Assembly: GCA_020524525.2 (NCBI GenBank)
Contig: CP129018.1
Span: forward strand, 310,001-374,000
Direction of reading: 5' to 3'
DNA: 64,000 bases
From: Bacillus tianshenii
GTDB taxonomy: Bacteria > Bacillota > Bacilli > Bacillales > Bacillaceae_N
The notes below the pieces were generated by a model. That model made no database searches, was not told the origin of the DNA, and worked only from the letters and a program-made list of their open reading frames with translations. This document shows positions 23,965-31,825 of the stretch, piece by piece. Position 1 is the first letter of the stretch. Each line of letters begins with the position of its first letter. A program made the position numbers and the translations under genes.

Positions 23965-24543
23965 ATGGGAGGCAAAGGGTGTTGCCCAGACCGAAAGTTC
24001 ATTAAAATTATTGATCGTCTTTGCCCTTGTTGTGCGGAAGGGATGAGGGATGTATTAGCCCAATTAGATGATGTGGAGGTTAGCATCGCCACAATTGATG
24101 CGAATGGCCCTGGTGGAGGAGATAATAATTTCGTCATTGGCGGAATCCCGGGTATCGATCCAATTCAAAATAACCTTATTGTGACAGGGACAGTGCCAGG
24201 TGCTGGTCAAGATAGAAGAAATGCGGCTTTTCCAATCTGTAATGTTGTTGGGATTCAAACTAATAATGCGGAAGTATCTGCTATCTTAAGAGAAATTGAA
24301 CTTCCACAGCTTGAGCCAGATGAAGTTTGTGACTGCTGTGAGGATGCTGCAAGGTCATTCTTAAATAGATTAGTCGGTCAAACTGTTGATATTGACACCG
24401 TAAATACTCGAGAAGGGTTCAATAATCTTCAAAATGTGACAATTGATGCAGTTGGGAAAGGAACAGTCAGGTTAACAAAAGGGAACCAAACTTGGATTCT
24501 CAACATTTGCTATATCTCAACCATTCAACAATTCACTTTATAA
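23965..24543 (+). CDS. Cys-rich protein with Ena-like N-terminal arm (GKGCCPDR)
   Basis: A 192-aa protein. It starts MGGKGCCPDRKF, almost the same arm as the DUF3992 subunit at 25769 (MGKGCCPDRP). The body has two similar halves: RLCPCCAEGMRDVLAQLDDVEVSIATID and EVCDCCEDAARSFLNRLVGQTVDIDTV, each with CxCC then a helix and strand. Between them is a Gly/Pro/Asn-rich segment (NGPGGGDNNFVIGGIPGIDP). The C-terminal part (VTIDAVGKGTVRLTKGNQTWILNICYIS) is beta-rich. In Ena fibres the N-terminal Cys arm makes disulfides to neighbouring subunits, so this protein may be joined to the same fibre (inference). AAAGGAGGAAAG precedes the ATG. Confidence 0.7.
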   Translation: MGGKGCCPDRKFIKIIDRLCPCCAEGMRDVLAQLDDVEVSIATIDANGPGGGDNNFVIGGIPGIDPIQNNLIVTGTVPGAGQDRRNAAFPICNVVGIQTNNAEVSAILREIELPQLEPDEVCDCCEDAARSFLNRLVGQTVDIDTVNTREGFNNLQNVTIDAVGKGTVRLTKGNQTWILNICYISTIQQFTL

Positions 24544-24550
24544 TAAAAAG

Positions 24551-24587
24551 TAATAGCTGTTCTGCTGAGAACAGCTATTATTTTTAT
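24551..24587. terminator. Bidirectional terminator
   Basis: Thirteen-bp stem TAATAGCTGTTCT / AGAACAGCTATTA followed by TTTTTATTT; overlaps the end of the convergent 24584 gene. Confidence 0.9.
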
Positions 24588-25507
24588 TTGAAGACAATGG
24601 GACAATCCTCTGGAAATTGTTTAGAGGGACAAAAGCTTGCCAAAATTTCTTCTCGTGGTTTACAAACCATTCCTTCTAATTCCACTTTGACTTGTGCAAT
24701 CGTTTGAATACTTTGACATAGAGTGATTGATATGATGATCTCTTTGCAGCCTGCCTTATCTGAATGAATAGGTATTAAGAGCGCTTTACATGTGAATTTA
24801 GTGATTTCACACTCAACAGAGGTACCTTTTGGAGCACAAAGGATAAAGGTTTCCAATGAATGAAATGGGATTGGACATGTCTTTTTCTTTTTACCATTTT
24901 TTGTACTTGTTTCAATAACAATGAAGCCTCTTATTAACACCTCTACTTTTTGTAATGTTGCTGTCTTTTGATTGGGAAGCGTAATGTTAACCTCTTCTCT
25001 ATCCTCGGGGTCTGACACTTCTTCGCATATAACAGCCCCTTCATCTAGTGGGTTAACAGGGTTTCCGTCTTTATCAGTGAGTATACACTTCACACTTTGT
25101 ACGTCTTTAAAATCATACACCTCATAGTGAAGATCAATTGTAAATCGCCCGGCACATTTTTCAATTTCATCAACGCACCGAACTTCTAAGGAACGCAAAG
25201 AACATAAGGTGATCGAGCGGGATTCTCCTTGATTCAGTGAAAAAAGAAGCTCTCCATTAACAAATACTTCAATGCTTCCTTGTTCTAAACAGACTGTTAA
25301 CGTGCCGCTGGGGTTAATATGTTCATCTGCTTTCCACAATATCCTCGGTTCTTCATCCTTAGGAATACAAAAGTTAGCACAGATTTCATCTTTTACATTT
25401 TTGGGTTTTAAGAATTCGGATAACTTAAGTGTCGTTTGGTGGGAAATCCAGTCATACACCTTATCAACTTTGATACAGTGTCTTGGAAGTAACCGGTTCG
25501 TATCCAT
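24584..25507 (-). CDS. Coat-type protein with embedded DUF3992/Ena-like domain (candidate fibre anchor)
   Basis: A 307-aa Cys-rich protein. Residues 11-30 carry HCIKVDKVYDWISHQTTLKL as in the 21951 protein. Residues about 37-130 are an Ena-like domain: VKDEICANF, RILWKADEHINPSGTLTV, IEVFVNGEL, QGESRSITLCSLRSLEVRC, CAGRFTIDLHYEV; each block lines up with the small subunit at 25769. Residues 135-307 return to the coat-type scaffold (ILTDKDGNPVNPLDEGAVICEE, REEVNITLPNQKTATLQKVEVL, FILCAPKGTSVECEI, VKVELEGMVCKPREE). So one polypeptide joins both folds. I infer a link between coat and fibre; no function is proven. GGAAGGAG lies 12 bases before the ATG. Confidence 0.75.
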   Translation of the reverse strand: MDTNRLLPRHCIKVDKVYDWISHQTTLKLSEFLKPKNVKDEICANFCIPKDEEPRILWKADEHINPSGTLTVCLEQGSIEVFVNGELLFSLNQGESRSITLCSLRSLEVRCVDEIEKCAGRFTIDLHYEVYDFKDVQSVKCILTDKDGNPVNPLDEGAVICEEVSDPEDREEVNITLPNQKTATLQKVEVLIRGFIVIETSTKNGKKKKTCPIPFHSLETFILCAPKGTSVECEITKFTCKALLIPIHSDKAGCKEIIISITLCQSIQTIAQVKVELEGMVCKPREEILASFCPSKQFPEDCPIVFK

Positions 25508-25538
25508 CTACATTTACCACTCCTTCCTTCATTATATT

Positions 25539-25567
25539 CATACTATGAGGTTTCTGCTTTTCATGTA
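25539..25567 (-). promoter_or_regulatory. Sigma-K-like promoter of the 24584 gene
   Basis: On the minus strand TACA (25564-25567), 16-bp spacer, CATAGTATG (25539-25547). Confidence 0.5.
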
Positions 25568-25648
25568 CTAGGCTTTGAATAAGCAAACATCACATTTTAG
25601 AGATTTGTAGTTTATGAAAAATAGGCTTTCGCTATGTATCCGTGCCTA

Positions 25649-25677
25649 TACAATGCTAAGCTGTGTTGCATTTTATA
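25649..25677 (+). promoter_or_regulatory. Possible sigma-K-like promoter of the Ena-like subunit gene
   Basis: TACA (25649-25652), 16-bp spacer, CATTTTATA (25669-25677); one mismatch in the -10 core. A 7-bp-arm inverted repeat, ACAAATG-N5-CATTTGT, follows at 25703-25721. Confidence 0.4.
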
Positions 25678-25768
25678 TTAAGAGAGAAAGAGTTAAGAAT
25701 TTACAAATGAATTCCATTTGTACGTTGCTCTTTTTCAAAAACCATAGAAATTAAAGGAGATGTTTTGT

Positions 25769-26110
25769 ATGGGTAAAGGCTGTTGTCCGGATCGTCCAAT
25801 TGTGAAAGATGAGTTATGTGCAAACTGGGAAGCTACTTGTAATGCCGATTATAACCTTCTTTGGGAAGCAGATAATGATGTTATTAAGCCTTTTGGAACT
25901 GTTACAATATTAGTAGAAAACAGCTGTGATGGTGTTGAAATCTTTGTAAACGGAACTGCATCAGGTAATAAAATCGCTTCCATTACTGAAGGTGAATCGT
26001 TCTCAAAGACTATTAGTAACTTGAGATCTGTGTATGTCAGATGCTTAGGTGGAACTGGAAATATCTGCTGCGGTAAGCTTTGTATGACTGTTCACTATAA
26101 GAGATGCTAG
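25769..26110 (+). CDS. DUF3992-type endospore appendage (Ena) subunit candidate
   Basis: A 113-aa Cys-rich protein. N-terminal arm MGKGCCPDRP, then VKDELCANWEATC, LLWEADNDVIKPFGTVTILVENS, GVEIFVNGTA, ITEGESFSKTISNLRSVYVRC, CCGKLCMTVHYKRC. This is the pattern I associate with DUF3992, the jelly-roll subunit of Bacillus cereus-group endospore appendages, whose N-terminal Cys-Cys arm cross-links stacked subunits by disulfides. Length fits. I chose ATG 25769 because AAAGGAG lies ten bases upstream; ATG 25760 abuts that site. Monocistronic, with a terminator after it. Family assignment is from memory of the motif, not a search. Confidence 0.75.
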   Translation: MGKGCCPDRPIVKDELCANWEATCNADYNLLWEADNDVIKPFGTVTILVENSCDGVEIFVNGTASGNKIASITEGESFSKTISNLRSVYVRCLGGTGNICCGKLCMTVHYKRC

Positions 26111-26160
26111 TTGAATGGTCAAAAAATGATTACAACCAATATAGTCAAGAATGACTCAAT

Positions 26161-26188
26161 GCATCGGCTTTTTTAAGTCGGTGCTTTT
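26161..26188 (+). terminator. Terminator after the Ena-like subunit gene
   Basis: Nine-bp stem GCATCGGCT / AGTCGGTGC with G-U pairs, followed by TTTT. The rest of 26189-26400 is AT-rich spacer before the DUF342 gene, with no recognised site. Confidence 0.65.
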
Positions 26189-26417
26189 GCGATCTAAAAA
26201 CCATTTAAACGAAAAAAACATATATACTAAAATTATAGGGTAAACATTCGGTAAATCAGCATATAAGAAGGCTTTGGGAGACTTGAAATTAACCCAGAAT
26301 ACGCATTGTGTGAAAATTAGAAACGGGATATAATTAAGGAAAATATTGTGAGTTAAATAGGTGATTGTCCAGTTTTCTTGTGTATATGATGGTAGGTAGC
26401 AATTGGAGATGATAACC

Positions 26418-28406
26418 TTGAACAAATCAATTACTTCCAAGGGAAAAACAGTTGATGAAGCGGTTGATAATGGATTAAGAGAGCTTGGTGTATCGCGTGA
26501 AGAGGTTGATGTTGAGGTGATTGAGGAAGGGAAAGCTCGCTTTTTGCATTTTGCTTCTAAAGGAGCCGTTGTCAAACTAACTCAGAAAAAGCAAATGGCC
26601 CATACATTTCAATTTCAGCGAGAAGAACATCAGTCTGAGCTGGATGAGCCTACTAGTGTAGCGTGGGTTGAAGATGGAAAGATCCTTTGGCAGCATGATG
26701 GCAAAACCTCTCCGCAAATCGTAATTCCTCCTGAGATTGACATTTACAAAAATGATACGCTTGTGAATGATACGAAATTATCCTTGCATGATGGAGACTT
26801 AGTTCGTTATGAATCTGGTAAGGTAAATGAAGAAACGAAGTTTGAAATCTATTTAAATGAGCAAAAAACAAAAGCTTTCTTAAAGGTGATGCCAGGCTTT
26901 GAGTGTATGTATGCCCTCAAAAAAATGGAGCCTAGTCGTGTTCTAAAGCTTGAGATAACAGAAATTAAAAAACCATACTTAACGCTTACTGAGCAGATGA
27001 TTCAAAGTGCGATTGAAGAAGAAGGAATTGTTTTTGGGATTAAGCGTGAAATGTTTAAGCAAGCTTGTGCTACACAAGATGAAGGTGAATTTTTAATTGC
27101 CGATGGTATTGACCCAGTCCAAGGTACAAATGGCTGGCTTGAGTATAAAGTGAAAATAAATGAAAGCACAGAAATGAAGGAACGTGAAGACGGAACGATT
27201 GATTTTCGTGATACTCGTCATATTCCAACAGTTAAAGAGCAAGAGCTTATCGCTGTTATTCACCCACCTAAAAAAGGGACTTCAGGTAAAGCTGTAACAG
27301 GTGAAGAAGTACCACCTCAACCTGTTAAGGCAATTAAAGTTCAGCAGGGAGAAGGCGTGGAAATAGTCGAAAGCAGCGGAGAAGTTTTTGCGAAGGTAGC
27401 CGGAAGGCCTTCGATTGAAAATCGTTTACGATCAATTTTAGTCGAAGTTCTACCGAAGCTTGAACACCGTGGCGATGTGAATATTGAATCAGGTAATCTT
27501 AATTTCTATGGAGATATTGAAGTATACGGTAATGTTGATGAAAATATGGTAATTACAGCAAATCGCGATCTCGTCGTACGAGGAACTACGTCGAAATCAG
27601 AGCTGACAGCAGGCCGTAATATGGTATTGCATGGAAATGTGATTGGAACGAAGGTTGTTTGCGGAAAACGCCAACAAGTGATGGCATCACAAGCTGAAAC
27701 GCTTGAAGCAATCAATCAAGAATTACGACACTTTGACTTGGCGGTTGAACAATTATTGAAGAACCCTGCTTTTCAGAGTGGCTCTTTCGAAAATACAGGA
27801 ATTTCAGCTGTAGCTAAGCTGTTAATTAATAATAAATTTGCACATTTGGTAGAAATCGTGAAAGAATTTTCAAAAGGAATACAAAATGAAGAAGAACTCT
27901 TCTCACCAAAATGGAAAGAGGTTGCCGACAGGTTAACACAGGCTTTTGTTCATAAGAAAGAAGAGCACCTTAAAGAAATACAAGACCTGTACCAATTCAT
28001 TGAAGACATCGAGCTGTTATATGAGGCAGCGACCACACCTCCTGAAGAGAAAATGTCTGTCATCCTTCCAACAGCTCTTAACAGTGATATCTTTTGTGCT
28101 GGCGATGTAACGGTAACCGATCAAGGCTGTTACAATACGAGTATTCATGCTATTGGTAAAATAAAAATAAATGGTTTTTTGCGTGGAGGTTCGGTATTTG
28201 CATCTGAACGAGCAGAAATTCATGAAGCAGGGAGTAAGGGTGGCGTACCAACACGCATTACTGTTCCGAAAGATGGAGCCATTTATATGCATCAAGTCAT
28301 GGCAGATACAACGATTCGCATTGGGCATCAAAGCTTTAAATTTACGAAAAAACAACAAAATATTCATGCAAGGTTAGATGAAGATGGAAGAATAACACTT
28401 GCTTAA
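26418..28406 (+). CDS. FapA/DUF342 family protein with Jag-N domain
   Basis: A 662-aa cytoplasmic protein. Residues 1-50 are a Jag-N domain (MNKSITSKGKTVDEAVDNGLRELGVSREEVDVEVIEEGKARF). The middle (about 180-330) has DUF342/FapA signature text (GIVFGIKREMFKQAC; HPPKKGTSGKAVTGEEVPPQ) and a right-handed beta-helix region (VNIESGNLNFYGDIEVYGNV; SELTAGRNMVLHGNVIGTKV), interrupted by a helical insertion of about 100 residues, then resumed (GDVTVTDQGCYNTSIHAIGKIKI). GGAG precedes TTG 26418 by nine bases; ATG 26409 is an alternative. Polymer-binding or envelope roles have been proposed for the family; none is certain here. Confidence 0.85.
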   Translation: MNKSITSKGKTVDEAVDNGLRELGVSREEVDVEVIEEGKARFLHFASKGAVVKLTQKKQMAHTFQFQREEHQSELDEPTSVAWVEDGKILWQHDGKTSPQIVIPPEIDIYKNDTLVNDTKLSLHDGDLVRYESGKVNEETKFEIYLNEQKTKAFLKVMPGFECMYALKKMEPSRVLKLEITEIKKPYLTLTEQMIQSAIEEEGIVFGIKREMFKQACATQDEGEFLIADGIDPVQGTNGWLEYKVKINESTEMKEREDGTIDFRDTRHIPTVKEQELIAVIHPPKKGTSGKAVTGEEVPPQPVKAIKVQQGEGVEIVESSGEVFAKVAGRPSIENRLRSILVEVLPKLEHRGDVNIESGNLNFYGDIEVYGNVDENMVITANRDLVVRGTTSKSELTAGRNMVLHGNVIGTKVVCGKRQQVMASQAETLEAINQELRHFDLAVEQLLKNPAFQSGSFENTGISAVAKLLINNKFAHLVEIVKEFSKGIQNEEELFSPKWKEVADRLTQAFVHKKEEHLKEIQDLYQFIEDIELLYEAATTPPEEKMSVILPTALNSDIFCAGDVTVTDQGCYNTSIHAIGKIKINGFLRGGSVFASERAEIHEAGSKGGVPTRITVPKDGAIYMHQVMADTTIRIGHQSFKFTKKQQNIHARLDEDGRITLA

Positions 28407-28409
28407 CTG

Positions 28410-28443
28410 AACCGAAGCCTAAAAAAAGGTTTCGGTTTTTTTA
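28410..28443 (+). terminator. Terminator after the DUF342 gene
   Basis: Stem AACCGAAGCCT / AGGTTTCGGTT followed by seven T. Confidence 0.9.
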
Positions 28444-28582
28444 TTTTATTACACTCAAGAACTTTTTTGAACTTTCGAAATATAATATAAAAAGAAAAAC
28501 TTTCTTCAATAGCCTGTTTCATACTATATTTTTGGTGTTGATGTCAATGGTTTTTAGGAAATTTGTTTCTGTTTTGCGTTTA

Positions 28583-28617
28583 TATTCACTATAGGAAGGG
28601 TATTATTTTAGTGAATA
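28583..28617. promoter_or_regulatory. Inverted repeat upstream of the 28678 gene
   Basis: TATTCACTA, 17 bp, TAGTGAATA: perfect 9-bp arms. A third partial copy, TTTAGTGAA, lies at 28641-28649. It resembles a two-site operator; regulator unknown. Confidence 0.45.
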
Positions 28618-28677
28618 CTAATCGCAATATTTGCATAATTTTTAGTGAAGGAAAGAAAAGCGAGGGAGGTGTACATC

Positions 28678-28965
28678 ATGGGCTATATTTTACCAATTAA
28701 TCACCAGCAATACCGAGAATATCGTAAGCGTGAAGAGAGTAAGGATAAGCCACAATTTCCGCTTGAGCCTGTTGAACGCGTTGCAAGGTATGGAAATGTA
28801 AGACGTAATAATGAGGAAGATCTATATGACTTCAACAGAGCCGGAGCAAGAATCCCGCGTGAAATGAATTATGATCACCTCGTTAAAGAAGTAGAAGATG
28901 AAATTGTTGATACTTATTTTGCTGAAATAACAGGAAGAGGACTGAACTTTAACGAATACGTATAA
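28678..28965 (+). CDS. Conserved hypothetical protein (95 aa)
   Basis: A 95-aa charged protein starting GYILPINHQQYREYRKREESK and containing VERVARYGNVRRNN and IVDTYFAEITGRGLNFNEYV. No signal peptide, membrane segment or known catalytic motif. The N-terminal 'ILPINHxQY' pattern is one I associate with small Bacillaceae proteins of unknown role. GAGGGAGGTG precedes ATG 28678; an upstream GTG-type extension to 28645 lacks a site. It probably shares a transcript with the MBL-fold gene 37 bp downstream. Confidence 0.7.
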   Translation: MGYILPINHQQYREYRKREESKDKPQFPLEPVERVARYGNVRRNNEEDLYDFNRAGARIPREMNYDHLVKEVEDEIVDTYFAEITGRGLNFNEYV

Positions 28966-29002
28966 CATAGAAGATTTTAGTAGATATAAAGGGGTATGGC
29001 TT

Positions 29003-29899
29003 ATGGAATTTAGAGAGATAAAGGATTCATGCTGGTATTTCAATAGTGCAGTAAATATTGGGTATGTTCGAAATGGCGAGAAGGGAATGCTGATTGATGC
29101 AGGCTTAGATCAATCAACAGCGAAAAAGGTTTTAAAAAAATTAAAGCAGGAAGAACTGCCGCTTACCCATTTGTTTATTACGCATGCTCATGCGGATCAT
29201 TTCGGGGGAGCGGCTTTTTTGCAAGCGCAAAACGACTTGTATACGATGGCTCCACCGTTAGAAGAGGCAATTTTGCGTTATCCCGTCTTAGAGCCGATGT
29301 ATTTGTTTCAAGGCAATGAACCACTCCCAGAGCTACGAAATAAATTCTTAGAGGGTTCTCCAATTCGTATTGATCAAGTGATTGATGAAGGCATACATAC
29401 AGTTGACGGGTTTTCTTTTGAGTGCCTTATTCTTCCTGGGCATAGTGCATATCAAGCAGCACTGTTAATAAATGATGTGCTGTACGCCGCCGATAGTTAT
29501 TTTTCAACAGAGAATTTACATAAGCATAAGATTCCATACATTACGGATGCAAAGAAAACAATTGAATCACTTGAACGAGTGAAAAGTGTGTCATGTAAAG
29601 GTGCTGTGCCAGGCCATGGGGTGTATGAAGAAAATTTCCATGAGACGGTACAAGCGAATATTGCCTATCACTTACACATAATTGAAAGCTTGCGCAAGAT
29701 TTTACGTACATATGAAAATGGTTGTAGCCAGGAAACAATTGTACGTGCCTTGTGTAGAGAATGGAAGGTGAAAATCCCACACCTTTCTTCTTGGGCCTTG
29801 TTTAGAACAGCTGTAACTGCTTATGTAGCCTATCTTTTTTATGCAGGAGAAGCTGACATAACGGTTCATGATTATACATTATGGGTTCAACTGAAATAG
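29003..29899 (+). CDS. MBL-fold metallo-hydrolase
   Basis: A 298-aa metallo-beta-lactamase-fold hydrolase. Zn-binding residues: FITHAHADHFGGAAFL (HxHxDH), then LPGHSAYQAALLI (His) and VLYAADSYFS (Asp), and VPGHGVYEENFHETV (His). After about residue 215 a helical C-terminal part (EETIVRALCREWKV-like, with LSSWALFRTAVTAYVAYLF) completes it. AAAGGGG precedes the ATG. Substrate not predictable; glyoxalase-II or lactonase-like hydrolases share this layout. Confidence 0.88.
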   Translation: MEFREIKDSCWYFNSAVNIGYVRNGEKGMLIDAGLDQSTAKKVLKKLKQEELPLTHLFITHAHADHFGGAAFLQAQNDLYTMAPPLEEAILRYPVLEPMYLFQGNEPLPELRNKFLEGSPIRIDQVIDEGIHTVDGFSFECLILPGHSAYQAALLINDVLYAADSYFSTENLHKHKIPYITDAKKTIESLERVKSVSCKGAVPGHGVYEENFHETVQANIAYHLHIIESLRKILRTYENGCSQETIVRALCREWKVKIPHLSSWALFRTAVTAYVAYLFYAGEADITVHDYTLWVQLK

Positions 29900-29930
29900 C
29901 ACATTCCATTATGGGGTGTGCTATTTATTT
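29894..29930. terminator. Bidirectional terminator
   Basis: Stem AAATAGCACA / TGTGCTATTT between the MBL gene and the convergent DUF421 gene. Confidence 0.85.
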
Positions 29931-29932
29931 TC

Positions 29933-30616
29933 TTAAAAAGTCTCCACATACAGTGCTTCCCCTTCTTTCCATTCTGCATACAACACATGTGCAAAGTTCG
30001 CTGCTCCGTGAGTTTGGATTTGCCCTTTAAGCCATTTTTCATCAAAACCAGAGGAATGAACATTATCCCATATTACTTCCCCATCGAGAATAAATGTAAC
30101 AGGGAGGACGACCTTTTCATTTGGTAAGTTCAAATCATCTCTAGTTGGTGTCGCGTTTCCTGATTTTTTTAGGACACTGATCGTACCGTCTGTTTCAAGT
30201 AGTGCATATTCCACTTCACGTAATGAAAATACATCCTTTGACCGCAAGAGGTGTTGAAGCTGATTAATGTCTAGGTTTGCCTTTGCTAATGATTCTCTTT
30301 CAATTTTTCCTTTTCGAATGACAATGTCAGGCTGCCCCTCAAGATAATGACGTGTTCGTTTGAATTTTTGGGTAAGGACTTCAATTAAATAAATTAGGAT
30401 GGTCCATAAGGCAATTGCAAATAAGACTTGAAAGATGTCTACATTTGAATCGTATAACGCATTGCCGACTAGTTCCCCAAGAACAAGGGCGGAGATGAAA
30501 TCAAAAGTTGTAATTTGAGTAATTTGTGATTTTCCAAGTAGTCTTGTGGTAATGAATAAGGCGATAAAGCCGATAACGAGTTCAATTGCCGTCTGTCCGT
30601 ACTCCACTTCTTTCAC
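29933..30616 (-). CDS. DUF421 (YetF-like) membrane protein
   Basis: A 227-aa protein with three N-terminal helices (IELVIGFIALFITTRLLG; FDFISALVLGELVGNALY; VLFAIALWTILIYLIEVL) and a cytoplasmic beta domain. Family blocks are KSQITQITTFDFISALVLGELVGNALY, RHYLEGQPDIVIRKGKI, LLRSKDVFSLREVEYALLETDGTISVLKK and LPVTFILDGEVIWDN. DUF421 members such as YetF act in spore germination or stress in some Bacillus. Single gene on the minus strand. Confidence 0.87.
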   Translation of the reverse strand: MKEVEYGQTAIELVIGFIALFITTRLLGKSQITQITTFDFISALVLGELVGNALYDSNVDIFQVLFAIALWTILIYLIEVLTQKFKRTRHYLEGQPDIVIRKGKIERESLAKANLDINQLQHLLRSKDVFSLREVEYALLETDGTISVLKKSGNATPTRDDLNLPNEKVVLPVTFILDGEVIWDNVHSSGFDEKWLKGQIQTHGAANFAHVLYAEWKEGEALYVETF

Positions 30617-30711
30617 CTGCTTATTTTAAAAGTGTATAGATAGCTTGTGATAAAACAGGAATATTATGAGTGGAGAACCTAAAAAACGAATAATGTCGAA
30701 AAAGTTGTAAT

Positions 30712-30739
30712 AAAAAAACGACCGAGAATGGTCGTTTTT
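30712..30739. terminator. Bidirectional terminator after yjcF
   Basis: Stem AAAAACGACC / GGTCGTTTTT with a six-base loop. Confidence 0.9.
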
Positions 30740-30752
30740 GTGTAGTGTAAGC

Positions 30753-31178
30753 TTATAATGCTTTTTTCATCGTTACGTGAGGAATACCAGCATCCAAAAA
30801 TGTCTCAGTTGATGTGCATTCGTAGCCAAGTCGTTCATAGAAAGGCTGAGCTTGGGTCTGTGCATTTAACTTCAACGCTTTAATGCCTTTTTCTGTGGCT
30901 ACTTCTTCGCAAGCTTTCATAATAAGGGAGCCTGCACCTTTGCTGCGATGAGATGCCATCACACAAATGCGCTCAACCTTCAGCATGTTATCCACGACAC
31001 GACAACGTCCTGCTCCTACAGGCTTGTCAGCATCATAGAGCACAAAATGATCAGCTTCTTCTTCAAATTGGTCAATTTCTTCTTCCTCAGGAACGTTTTG
31101 TTCATTTACAAAAACTTCTGTTCTGACGTAATAAGCATCTTCAAGTTGTTTCTTTGTTGTGACGCGTTCCACTTTCAT
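30753..31178 (-). CDS. yjcF: YjcF, GNAT acetyltransferase
   Basis: A 141-aa GNAT-fold N-acetyltransferase. Acetyl-CoA site: VERICVMASHRSKGAGSLIMKACEEVA (R-x-x-G-x-G/A), followed by IKALKLNAQTQAQPFYERLGYEC, the usual motif B. The acceptor is unknown. It follows yjcG by three bases and yjcH further upstream, the same order as B. subtilis yjcF-yjcG-yjcH. Confidence 0.92.
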   Translation of the reverse strand: MKVERVTTKKQLEDAYYVRTEVFVNEQNVPEEEEIDQFEEEADHFVLYDADKPVGAGRCRVVDNMLKVERICVMASHRSKGAGSLIMKACEEVATEKGIKALKLNAQTQAQPFYERLGYECTSTETFLDAGIPHVTMKKAL

Positions 31179-31181
31179 AAC

Positions 31182-31697
31182 TTAGAGATCCTCTCCAAGG
31201 TGAAATGTCTCATATACAGTCCAAGAACCATTATCAAGCTGATAGAGTAGATGGAAGCGGTCGATCGTTTCCTCATGATTCATATCCATCATCTCAAAGC
31301 GTCCAAGGACGTCGGAATGCTCCTGATCAGAAAGCTTTTGGCCGATTGTAATATGTGGTACAAACGTAAATGTTTTTTCTGTTTTGAAGCTTCCACTGTG
31401 GGTCATTTCATGAAGCTTTGATAATTCCTCGTCTGCTCTCACTGCAAGGTAAATGGTATTTGTAGTCGGATGAAATGACTTTACTTTGTACACTTGAAAT
31501 GAGAAAGGGTTTACTTTTTTTGAAATGGTACGCAGTTCTTTTGCAAGCTTCTTAATTTCATCATCTTCCGCTTCAAAAGGTTCTTTCACTGTTAAATGTG
31601 GTGGAATTAAAGAATAATGCGGATCATAGCGTTTGCGATAGGAGTTTGCAGTATCTTGTAGTTTTTTCGCTGGAAAAATTACGATTCCATATTTCAT
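31182..31697 (-). CDS. yjcG: YjcG, 2H phosphoesterase (LigT-like)
   Basis: A 171-aa 2'-5' RNA ligase/2H phosphoesterase superfamily protein. Both HxT motifs are present: [10 protein letters not shown] near residue 35 and [10 protein letters not shown] near 115. The start [33 protein letters not shown] matches Bacillus YjcG. Expected chemistry is cyclic-phosphodiester hydrolysis, substrate unknown. GGAGGG precedes the ATG; yjcF follows directly. Confidence 0.93.
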   Translation of the reverse strand: MKYGIVIFPAKKLQDTANSYRKRYDPHYSLIPPHLTVKEPFEAEDDEIKKLAKELRTISKKVNPFSFQVYKVKSFHPTTNTIYLAVRADEELSKLHEMTHSGSFKTEKTFTFVPHITIGQKLSDQEHSDVLGRFEMMDMNHEETIDRFHLLYQLDNGSWTVYETFHLGEDL

Positions 31698-31825
31698 TTG
31701 TTTTCCCTCCTAATGTCGTTAAAGGGTGGTGCAGAATAATGATTTGTCTTAAGTAGAATATTCGATGCTTGAACAGAATTTCTTTACTATTATATCAAAT
31801 TTTCAAGAATTTTCATACTTCTCGT

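Noticed and set aside
26156-26575. 139-codon minus-strand frame over the DUF342 start
   Set aside because: Antisense to the Jag-N domain, with no start signal or family match.
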